Assembly: GCA_037179515.1 (NCBI GenBank)
Contig: JAXCGZ010009453.1
Location: 185,148-249,147 of the forward strand
Length of the DNA: 64,000 nucleotides
Direction of reading: 5' to 3'
Source: Halocaridina rubra
Lineage: Eukaryota; Arthropoda; Malacostraca; Decapoda; Atyidae
The translations under genes and the position numbers were made by a program. The notes under the pieces were generated by a model. It worked only from the letters and a program-made list of their open reading frames with translations. It was not told where the DNA came from and did no database searches. Of the stretch, positions 1-9,569 are shown piece after piece (the first letter of the stretch is position 1; each line of letters begins with the position of its first letter).

Positions 1-24
1 CAATTAGGTAAGTCCAATATTGTT

Positions 25-27
<3 letters not shown>

Positions 28-98
<71 letters not shown>
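28..98. repeat. (TC)n microsatellite
   Basis: A pure TC dinucleotide tract of about 70 bases lies directly before the first LINE fragment. Confidence 0.95.
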
Positions 99-100
<2 letters not shown>

Positions 101-104
101 TGTT

Positions 105-1030
105 CAACGACGAGTTAATGGGGTAATAATTTGTGTCTCCCAATCGGCCCTACAAGCCCTATCCTCGCCAAGACCTATCTGTGGCCGTGCTGTGGGAGAT
201 ATACTATGTCGCCTCGCGGCCGCTCGGGATGCTTCTCTTGTTGTTTCGTTTATATGGACTCCATCCCACATTGGGCTGACTGGCAACGACACAGCGGATC
301 GTCTTGCCAAGGCGGCCTGTATGCTGAAAGGGCATGCTGTGGACGCTGAGCCCTCCCTTCGATGCCTAAGTAACATCATCTACTCAGCTGGGTTTGCCAT
401 GACTGTCCAGCGCAGGGACACAGAGAGGGCCAACAGTGTGTCCATACAGCACCATGATCACTTTCTTCACAGTTGCTACAAGTATCACAGACGCGGGTTA
501 ATGGTGCGGAAAAACAATTTAATTAGTGCTCGGCTCAGAATGGGGTATCGGCCTTTATGGCAGGTCTCCCAGACTCTAGATATGCCACAGTACACCTCCT
601 GTAAATTATGCGACCGTCCTAATGCTAACACTCTTGACCTCTATTGTCTTCAGTGCCCCATAGTGAGAGATGTTTTACCACGAGGTCAGAACTTAATACA
701 GATCTGCTCATTTTTACTTAATGATGACAACCTTGATGTTATTCTTGCTCATTATCCTCACCTTGGTGGCCATTAATTATATTGAATTATACATATATTT
801 TCTGTATGTTGCTGTACAATTCTGTTTGTGCATTCTGTGTTTCTCTTAGCTTTACTTTTCATATAATGTACTCTGTGCTGCCATACTGTGAGTTGTGTGT
901 TAGTATGCAGCAATGTTTTATCAATGTGTACACCTCTCTGTAAAGTATGTTCTATTCTTTGTTTTGTATCCATTTGAATCATTATTTGTATAAACTCATG
1001 TAATGTCTGACGCCTTGGCGCAATAAATAG
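105..1030 (+). pseudogene. 5'-truncated LINE 3' end with RNase H domain
   Basis: The frame open from about 129 to 776 encodes the end of a non-LTR retrotransposon ORF2. The RNase H signature reads FIWTPSHIGLTGNDTADRLA near the start, including the conserved histidine and final aspartate. A cysteine pair motif (CKLCDRP...CLQCP, around 603-657) matches the zinc-binding tail typical of I- and Jockey-group LINEs. The stop at 774-776 is followed by a 3' region ending in CGCAATAAATAG near 1030, a plausible polyadenylation signal. Endonuclease and reverse transcriptase are missing, so this is a 5'-truncated copy. The join to the next LINE at about 1031 looks abrupt. The clade assignment is uncertain. 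Confidence 0.75.
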
Positions 1031-1031
1031 A

Positions 1032-1874
1032 TTGGGTTCTCTCATAACCGATCTCAAGGAGGTGAACGAGGAGATGAGCATACACATATGTGAAGTAGCA
1101 CCTGTCCTTAGAGTCGAAGAGTTCGATGAAAAGATCAACTATTTCAATAATCAACTAGCAACTTGGAGTGAGACCAATGGGGTTTCAGTTATCAAGACTA
1201 ATCTGCAGTTCAGGCTTGGTACCGGCGACGTTGATCGGATGTGTTATGATGTAAATGATAAGGGGGATGCTCTCAACAGATTTGGCGTCATCAGGTTATT
1301 GAACATAATTGCTAAGCAATGCCCATTCTTCAAACTAAGCAACAACTGGGAAGAAATCATATACCAAACCATACCTACTACATATGCTTCTGTATTGCAG
1401 CGGCAACAACGACCGGTCACGGCCAATAACGACAGTCAAAATAACACATACAGGAACAGAAACTACGACCGGCATCGCCAGCTCCCCTCAATAAGAAATA
1501 ATAATGAAATCAGAAACGCCTCTCAAGAAAGTAGCAACGATCAGCATTCTAGAAGGGATCCTCAACAGCATTCGGATGGACGTCATACCCGGGATTTTCG
1601 TCATCAGAATCGTCAAATCCCACCTGGTATTCGAGGATGGAGACGAGACTCGAGGATGAATCACAGTCTCTATGATCTCGACCAACCACGGCGCTACCCC
1701 CAGCGTCCCCGGGAGAGGGAGAAATTGCAGCAGCTCTACAGTCGTCGACAGCCCTGTTCAAACTGTGGGGAAATAAACCATGATCTTTCCCACTGTTGGT
1801 TTAACTATAGACTTAAATGTGGTCACTGCCGTGAACATGGCCATAAAACAAGATTATGTCCCTTAAATATATAG
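1032..1874 (+). CDS. LINE ORF1 fragment, zinc-knuckle nucleic-acid-binding protein
   Basis: The open frame begins at a TTG with no in-frame ATG before it, so the amino terminus is probably lost; the first ATG in frame is about 14 codons in. The middle is rich in R, N, Q and S. The carboxy terminus carries two perfect CX2CX4HX4C zinc knuckles (CSNCGEINHDLSHC and CGHCREHGHKTRLC), as in LINE ORF1 or Gag-like RNA-binding proteins that coat element RNA. It lies 24 bases before ORF2 on the same strand. I see no stop or frameshift within the remaining frame. Confidence 0.75.
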   Translation: MGSLITDLKEVNEEMSIHICEVAPVLRVEEFDEKINYFNNQLATWSETNGVSVIKTNLQFRLGTGDVDRMCYDVNDKGDALNRFGVIRLLNIIAKQCPFFKLSNNWEEIIYQTIPTTYASVLQRQQRPVTANNDSQNNTYRNRNYDRHRQLPSIRNNNEIRNASQESSNDQHSRRDPQQHSDGRHTRDFRHQNRQIPPGIRGWRRDSRMNHSLYDLDQPRRYPQRPREREKLQQLYSRRQPCSNCGEINHDLSHCWFNYRLKCGHCREHGHKTRLCPLNI

Positions 1875-1898
1875 CAATCACATTGTAATACAGGCTTA

Positions 1899-4739
1899 TT
1901 GAAACAGTTCATAAACATACAACACATCAATGCACAATCACTTTTGGGTAATTTCGAAAATATTGCACTAATGATCAGAGAAAATAACGTGGATATAATG
2001 TGTGTTTGTGAAACTTGGCTCCAATCTAATATGCAGTCTGGTTTTGTTGCTATACCTGAGTATTCTTTTTATCGATTTGATGGCGGTAGGGGTGGGGGTG
2101 TGGGGGTGTATGTAAGAAATCATCTAACGGTCTCCCTATTAAAGACCCCTGAAGTCGAGCGACCTCCTCATCTCGAAGACATTTGGTTGACTGTTCAGAG
2201 TAGGAAATTCCCTTCATTCATCCTGGGATGTGTATATAGACACCCACATGCACTCAACGACACCTTTGATTACATCTCCGAGGTATTTCGGTCGGTCTGT
2301 TTGAGGAGCAAACCTCTCATTATTATAGGCGACTTCAATGATAATCTCCTTCTTCCTAATAATAAAATGGGGAAATTAATTCAATCCCTCCACTTAAATC
2401 AGCTTGTGAATAAAGCAACCCGTATCACCGCTAATTCCTCCAGCCTAATTGATCTTATAATTACCAATACACCTAGTTTTATAGTTCACCACGATGTCTT
2501 ACCTTGTCCTGTAGGAGACCACGAGCTTCTAATAGCTACAGTTAATGTCAGGAAGGAAAAGAGACCGCCAATTGTTAAAACTTTCCGATCTCTTGAGAAT
2601 TATTCTCAAAATTGTTTCTGCGACACTCTTCTTAATGAATACAACATTTTAAATTCAATACTAACTACAGATTGTGTGAATTATCAAGTTTCTACTTTTA
2701 CTGATGTTTTTACGAGATGTTTAAATGAATGTGCCCCTCTTACAACCAAAGTCATGACACGCCTTCCTGCCCCGTGGATTGACTCTCAGTTAAAAGAGCA
2801 AATGAAAAGGAGAGATGACCTCCTAAGGCAATTTAAATCTGATAGACAAAACTCCGAGATGGAAAGAGCCTATAGAAGAGAAAGAAACCTTACTAAAGCA
2901 ATGTTGTCCGAAAAGAAGAAAAATCATTTCAGGGAAGAATTTTCCAAGTATAAGGGAAATATCAAAGGAACTTGGAATGTTATAAAAAGAATTATTCCTG
3001 CAAATAAGGAAATCTTAGAAAATTCTGACCTTCTCAGTGATAATGTGGAAAAGCGAGTGAATGATTTTAATAAGTATTTTGCTGAAATAGGTAAGTCCAC
3101 ATATGAAAAGTCCCAAGATAATAATGACTTGATTATTAATCAACCACATAATTGCCAGCCTCCAGCTGAAAGAAATATTATCAATAATTTTAGACCGCAC
3201 CCAATCGATTTAGTCACACTTATTCTTATCATAAAGAACCTCAAACCAACAAACTCTTGTGGTTCCGATGGGATACAACTTCGCTTCCTAATTGACTCAT
3301 TGCCAGTTACAGTATTTTTCATTTTAGTCATTGTTAATACATCCATTGTTACAGGCAGTTATCCTAACCTCTGGAAGCATCCCTATATCATCCCCGTTTT
3401 TAAGAGTGGAGATACTAATAATGTTGAAAATTATAGGCCAATCTCTCTTCTCAGCATTCTGTCTAAAATACTTGAGAAGGTAGTTGCCACCCAGTTAATA
3501 AATTTCCTTGAATCAAATTGTCTATTATGTGAAGAACAACACGGTTTTCGGCCTAAACTTTCGACCGAGACGGCCCTACTTAAAATTACTGATAAAATTT
3601 ATAGTAATATTGAAAATAAGAAAATATCACTTTTATTATTGTTAGATTTGTCTAAAGCATTTGACAGTGTACACCATCAAATTCTAATGAGAAAACTTTC
3701 CAAAGTTCATGTTGACTCATTTTGGTTCGAAAATTATCTGAAAGATCGAATTCAATCAGTTCGAATGGGCTCGACTCTCTCTTCTTCTTTAGATATCAGT
3801 TTTGGCGTTCCTCAGGGTTCAATTTTGGGTCCTCTGCTTTTCTTAATATATGTTAATGATTTACCTCAATTTATAAGAGATTGCCTACTTGTTATGTATG
3901 CTGATGACACCCAGATTATGCTTACTGGTGACATTGATAGAATTCCTGAAATCTTAAAAAGGGCTGAAGATATATTAAACTGTGCCAAAAGTTATTTTAA
4001 CAGTAATGGTCTTTTACTGAACGAAAATAAAACTAAATTTGTTATTTTTGGATCAAATCAATACCTGTCCCGCATTCCTGAGAACATCAGTATAAATTTC
4101 AACAATGTTTCACTCTTCCCATCTAATAAGGTTAAAAATCTAGGAGTTATTATGGACAGTACCATGACATTTAATTTTCATATCGATGAACTACATAAAA
4201 AAGTGAACGGGACCCTTATTTACTTGAACAGAGTCTATGAAAGATTCGAGCCTGATTGTAGGGTAATTGTAGTACAAACATTAATTTTAAGTATTCTCAA
4301 CTACTGTCTGAGTGTTTGGGGTTCCACGACTAAGACCCAGATGTTACGAGTGAAAAGGCTCCAGAATTTTGCTGCAAGAGTTGCCATAGGGGGGGTGCAT
4401 AAATATGATCACGTGACTCCCCTCTTTGAGAGACTGGGTTGGCTAAGGATGGACATGAAGTTCATATATAATATCTGTCTTTTAGTTTTTAAAATAAATC
4501 ATGGAATATTACCGGAATGGCTCTTCTCATTGCCAACAGTTAATCAAGTGCGTATCAATAACGTCAACACCAGATATCAGAATTCTTTTTACGTGCCCAG
4601 AACTTCCACTGATATTGGGGCAAGAGCCTTAAATGTAATGGGCCCGAGACTTTGGAACTCTTTACCCGCAAACTTAAGAAGCTGCCAAACATTACCCTCA
4701 CTTAAATCTCATCTTTTAAATCACCTACTTAATAAGTGA
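1899..4739 (+). CDS. LINE ORF2: APE endonuclease and reverse transcriptase
   Basis: An uninterrupted frame of about 946 codons encodes target-nicking endonuclease followed by reverse transcriptase. Endonuclease landmarks in order: NIQHINAQSL at the start, CVCETWL, the glycine-rich RGGGVGVYVRN, CVYRHPHA, GDFND, and SLIDLIITN with PVGDHELL. Reverse transcriptase landmarks: NYRPISLLSILSK, QHGFRPKLSTETAL, LLLDLSKAFDSVHH, FGVPQGSILGPLLF and the catalytic MYADDTQ (about 3895-3915). The tail resembles LINE carboxy termini (GPRLWNSLPANLRS). The first codon is TTG; the true start may be a lost upstream ATG or an internal ATG. The intact frame suggests a young copy. Confidence 0.9.
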   Translation: MKQFINIQHINAQSLLGNFENIALMIRENNVDIMCVCETWLQSNMQSGFVAIPEYSFYRFDGGRGGGVGVYVRNHLTVSLLKTPEVERPPHLEDIWLTVQSRKFPSFILGCVYRHPHALNDTFDYISEVFRSVCLRSKPLIIIGDFNDNLLLPNNKMGKLIQSLHLNQLVNKATRITANSSSLIDLIITNTPSFIVHHDVLPCPVGDHELLIATVNVRKEKRPPIVKTFRSLENYSQNCFCDTLLNEYNILNSILTTDCVNYQVSTFTDVFTRCLNECAPLTTKVMTRLPAPWIDSQLKEQMKRRDDLLRQFKSDRQNSEMERAYRRERNLTKAMLSEKKKNHFREEFSKYKGNIKGTWNVIKRIIPANKEILENSDLLSDNVEKRVNDFNKYFAEIGKSTYEKSQDNNDLIINQPHNCQPPAERNIINNFRPHPIDLVTLILIIKNLKPTNSCGSDGIQLRFLIDSLPVTVFFILVIVNTSIVTGSYPNLWKHPYIIPVFKSGDTNNVENYRPISLLSILSKILEKVVATQLINFLESNCLLCEEQHGFRPKLSTETALLKITDKIYSNIENKKISLLLLLDLSKAFDSVHHQILMRKLSKVHVDSFWFENYLKDRIQSVRMGSTLSSSLDISFGVPQGSILGPLLFLIYVNDLPQFIRDCLLVMYADDTQIMLTGDIDRIPEILKRAEDILNCAKSYFNSNGLLLNENKTKFVIFGSNQYLSRIPENISINFNNVSLFPSNKVKNLGVIMDSTMTFNFHIDELHKKVNGTLIYLNRVYERFEPDCRVIVVQTLILSILNYCLSVWGSTTKTQMLRVKRLQNFAARVAIGGVHKYDHVTPLFERLGWLRMDMKFIYNICLLVFKINHGILPEWLFSLPTVNQVRINNVNTRYQNSFYVPRTSTDIGARALNVMGPRLWNSLPANLRSCQTLPSLKSHLLNHLLNK

Positions 4740-4940
4740 TTTTAGTCTCATTATTATCCTCCCATTGGGTAGACGAAGTGTACGTATGCATATTTTAATG
4801 TGTAAATTTTTTGATTTTGTGCTTTGCAAATTTCATTTGTTTTATTTTGACATTTTACATTGTAATTTGTAATTAGATTAATTATCATGTAATAGCCATT
4901 TTTGATGGAATAAAGTTTTTGACTTTGACTTTGACTTTGA

Positions 4941-4964
<24 letters not shown>

Positions 4965-4971
<7 letters not shown>

Positions 4972-5619
4972 TTGATAAAATCTTTTGAATTAAAAATCTC
5001 ATATATGCATATATTTTATTATTAAACTGCACACTTAAATACCTTGCAAGTGACAATATCATGTATGTAAAATTGTGCTGAGCTGTAGGCCTATTATATA
5101 TTTAATCGAATAGCGATTGTTATATAATATTAGTCTACGAAGCCAAAGATATATCATATCAATTTTGCTTCCCTAGTCAGAAATTTTTATAAAATTTGCC
5201 TCGAATTTTGTCAATCATCATTACTGCTTATGGCGTTGACAGTCTCTCCAGCTGTTATGCGACATGCACCAGGTTTATTAATATTAATAATCTATCATCT
5301 TTCCATACTAGTGGTATATAGATATCTGTAAAAAAGAGAGAAATTTCAAATGAACGAAATAATTATAAATGCAAAATATGTTAAGAAGAAGAAGAGTAGG
5401 ATGCTAAGGCTGTCCCTCCATTAGTAATCACCCTGTGAGTCTGTGGCTGACTGGTGTCTCAAATGACAGTTCAGTGCAATGAGTCAATTCTTAGTAACTC
5501 TTACAAGTGGGAAATTGTTCGTTTTCAAGTGAATTCTATTTATCGTTAAAATAATCCAAGTTTGGTAAGTATTTATATCTCATCACATTGCAATGCTTTG
5601 ACATATGTAATGTATAGAG
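4965..5619. other. AT-rich intergenic DNA, no gene recognised
   Basis: I see no coding or RNA gene here. A GTAAGT at 5565-5570 is a possible donor for a 5' untranslated exon of SNF8, pairing with the acceptor-like TTTTTTTCAG ending at 7291, but nothing else supports it. Confidence 0.4.
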
Positions 5620-5620
5620 C

Positions 5621-6010
5621 TCATGCCAACCACTCTTGAAAAACTTTTACTTTGGTAAAAATCACGTAATTGAATTTATGGTTAATTATTAAGATGAGAA
5701 ACACCACCAATTCTTGACTGAGACACCCTGCTGTATAAACACCCAAATTCACCTTATTAAGGAAAGTAACAAACTAATTTGCCTAACTTAATTTAGGTTT
5801 GGTTATATTGGGTTAGTAACGTTCCTTAATTGGGTGATAAGACAGAAGTGTGGACCATTTAAGAATGGGTGTTGTCTTATGTCTCGAGTAAACAGTGGGA
5901 AGCTGTCTTGTTCTGCTTATTTTTTATTAATTAACCAAATAGTAAGTTGCGTGATTTTTACCAAAGTAACAGTTTTCCAGGAACGGTTGATGTGAGCTTT
6001 AAACATACAT
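5621..6010. repeat. Fold-back (inverted-repeat) element upstream of SNF8
   Basis: The left arm, about 5621-5690, contains CTTTGGTAAAAATCACG and later GGTTAATTA. The right arm, about 5925-6010, carries the reverse complement with a few mismatches (CGTGATTTTTACCAAAG and TAATTAACC). The loop of about 230 bases has no ORF. This shape is typical of a MITE or fold-back transposon. I could not define a target-site duplication. Confidence 0.6.
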
Positions 6011-6019
6011 ATAAATGAC

Positions 6020-7291
6020 TTACTATTTAATGAAGTGTAAATGCGAGTTAGGAAGGTGTACATAAAACGAATATTAACCATTTTATTAGTATATTAATAC
6101 AAATTTGGTAAATTTTTTGCGATTTCACCCGTCGCCCTTTAGAAATAACATTTATGTTTTCTTTGTTTATTTTTGTATTTTGAATGAATATTCCTACAGA
6201 ACCATCGCAAATTGTTCCTAAATTAACTTAATTTAACTTTATCTTTCTCAACCCATACCAACCTAACCTAGAAACAAGTAATTTATGAAATGTTTAAAGT
6301 CGTATTCATAAAAAAAAAATATTTAGACTTACATAAACACCATATAATAGAACTTTTTTCTTGGTGTATAAGAGAAAGTAGAGAATGCCAAGTTAAGTGT
6401 TATTGTTATAAGATTTTATGGCTTTGCAAAATATCGTAAGTAGAGATAGATTTCATAATTGAATTTACCAATAGTACAGTTTTTTATTCCTTGGAGTTTA
6501 GAAAGTTTAGCTCAGCCCTCATTCATGGCAATTGAGGCCTCATATAGCATACTTAATTTTTTTTTGTAATTTTATGTAAATTATTTGAATATGTTTCTTT
6601 GCCTTTCAGATTAATTCTCTTACTAAGTAGGACAATTCCAAAATCCTGATATGTTCTTTGAAATAGTTTGATTAATATTCATAATTTGCCGTTAATTGTT
6701 GATCTGGAGTTTGTGTTACCAGCTGTTATGATAAATGTATCAGAGAAGATGTTAGCATATATCCAGATGAAATTTTGATTCTTTGCTACTCTTCTGGTAT
6801 AGGATTTTTTATTTTTATATGAATTTTTCATATGTAGGCTTTAATTTTTCAGTTTTAGTTAAAAAACTTTGAAGGATAGTCACAACTGTAGCAAGAAAAA
6901 TTAGGTTAGCATGTCTTCACTGCACCCTGCTAATCCTTGAATCTTCTTTTGGCAATTTCATATTGAAAATATAATTCCAGGGGGGTGAGATTTCCTGGCA
7001 TCCGCTCCTTTATCCCTTTAAGTTGATTGTTACGACATGCAGGGAATACGAGTGCTGAATTCTTTCTCCCCTTACCACTATGGGTATCCCTTTTTGTCTC
7101 CTCCTAATACATGCATGGAATACAAGGGAGGAATTTCATCCCCAGTACATTGAGTATTATTACAACTTTATGAAGTAAAGCAGTTACAGTATATCCAAAG
7201 AAAGAAATTGTGAATGATGAGCTCTATAGCATTCTTTCCTTAACTTTCTTTTTGTCACTGGGTGCTTTGCTTATGAAACTATTTTTTTCAG
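6020..7291. other. AT-rich intergenic or 5' region of SNF8
   Basis: No ORF, RNA gene or known repeat is recognised. The presumed promoter of SNF8 should lie here or further upstream, but I cannot point to a core promoter. A polypyrimidine tract plus CAG (7282-7291) just before the start codon could be an acceptor for a leader exon. Confidence 0.35.
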
Positions 7292-7327
7292 GTATTTAAT
7301 ACTAAATAGTCATAAAGAAACTTCATC

Positions 7328-7429
7328 ATGAGGCGTCGCACTGGAGTAGGTGCCATTCAGAGACAAAAAATTCAACAAGATAAATTTAAAGAAAAGGGGA
7401 GTGAAATTCAGGAAAATCAGATTGAGCAG
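7328..7429 (+). CDS. Snf8: SNF8 / VPS22 (ESCRT-II subunit), coding exon 1
   Basis: This exon encodes the first 34 residues (MRRRTGVGAIQRQKIQQDKF and on to NQIEQ). It matches the conserved amino terminus of SNF8 (EAP30/VPS22): a basic start, a GVGAI-type motif and a short helix. It ends in phase 0 at CAG followed by the donor GTAAGG (7430-). The ATG at 7328 is chosen because the family begins at this point. SNF8 is a winged-helix subunit of ESCRT-II, which acts on endosomes to sort ubiquitinated membrane cargo into multivesicular bodies. The next exon lies 33.4 kb downstream. No broken codon is visible. Confidence 0.9.
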
Positions 7430-7630
7430 GTAAGGTTATATACTGTATAACGTTAAATGAAATTCTATCTCATATGCCACTGAAGGACAGTTATATATCA
7501 TTTTGCTATAATTAGTTAAACATAAGAGAATATTCTGCTGCAGCATGGCAGTGTGGTCACAAATGAGTAGGTCAAAAGATGCAGTAGGGCCTCATCCTTC
7601 CCTTTGTACCCCCACTCCTTTTATCAGCAG

Positions 7631-7841
7631 TTCTGGTTTTACGTTACGGACTCCCTTTTCTACCAAGGGCTAGGACGGTTGCCTTCTTACGAAGGACTTG
7701 TTTTGGCAGGTGTAATCGTTACCCTGAGTGCATGCCCTTGCTAACATCAGACCGTGACGTGGCACAAACCCTCGACCTGACGCCTCAGAGTCGCGGACGC
7801 TACCGCTTCAGCTTCGGTGACCACCCTCCTTTTATCAGCAG
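7631..7841. mobile_element. Short retroposed insertion with 16 bp target-site duplication
   Basis: The 16-mer CTCCTTTTATCAGCAG occurs at 7615-7630 and again at 7826-7841. It flanks about 195 bases of clearly more GC-rich sequence than the surrounding intron. A direct repeat of this length is characteristic of target-primed retroposition (SINE, truncated LINE or processed transcript). There is no poly(A) tail and I do not recognise the inserted sequence. Short ORFs across it look like chance. Confidence 0.55.
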
Positions 7842-8636
<795 letters not shown>

Positions 8637-9569
8637 TGATCCTTCGCTCTATCGCGATTCTTCTCTTGCGAATTCACTATATCCCGATAATTTTTTGGTA
8701 ATTTTTTTTTTTTAGGTATTTGCAAAAATATTAAAATATTAAAAAAATAAAAATTTTCAGTATTTTCATTTTTTTATTGAAAAAAAAAATTCATTATTTT
8801 ATTGATAAAAAAAATTTATTTCCCAGCCTACAAATAATAAAACAGTAAGAAATAGTAAAATAAACATAAATTTGAACATTTAACTCTGCACCATAGAAAG
8901 TACGATACCGGTATCAGCGTTTCGGAAAACGCAAAGGGTCGCACTTACGTGAGCTAGCATATATTAAAATTTCCAGTAGTTTCATGATTTTATTGATAAA
9001 AAAACGTATTTCTTAGCCTAAGAATAAGAAAACAGTAAAAAATAGTAAAAAACATAAATACTAACAGTATTGCACCATGTAAAATACGATACCGGTATCA
9101 GCGTTTCGGAAAACGAAAAGGGTCGCACCTACGTGAGCTAGTACATATTGAAATTTTCATTATTTTATTGATAAAACAAGTATTTCCTAGCCTAAGAGTA
9201 ATAAAACAGTAAAAAATAGTAAAAAACATAAATTTAGATTTATAACTCACAGTATTGCATCATGTGAAATACTGTCCAATAGTGTACAATGTATTGGCAT
9301 CTTGGAAAACGCAAAGGCTCGCACCTACGTGAGATAGTTCATGGAATGCTATTGGCTGAAAGAGTGAGAGACGACGAATCACAGAACTGTTTATCTGTAT
9401 GTTCTGTATCATGGGGTCTGATTGGCTTTTTCATTGAAGTTTGGTTCTCCCACCATCTTCCATTGTCTCGCCTCACTCGTTCAGTCTAACTCATGTGTGC
9501 GCCGTTCATGTTGTGCTTATTAATACGTTTTGCTTGTGATATTTTTTCTCGCCTAATTTAACCTTTGCA

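Larger units (their letters stand above)
1031..4964 (+). mobile_element. Non-LTR retrotransposon (CR1/L2/Jockey group), 5'-truncated
   Basis: One element carries ORF1 (1032-1874), a 24-base gap, ORF2 (1899-4739) and an approximately 180 bp 3' region. The 3' region contains an ATAAAG-type signal near 4910-4916, then a TTTGAC hexamer tail (4918-4942) running into (CT)n to 4964. Repeated short 3' units instead of poly(A) are typical of CR1/L2-like LINEs. The left boundary coincides with the end of the preceding LINE fragment, and ORF1 has no upstream ATG in frame, so the 5' end is probably truncated. Confidence 0.85.

Noticed and set aside
104..379. Minus-strand 91-codon ORF
   Set aside because: It is the antisense shadow of the RNase H coding frame.
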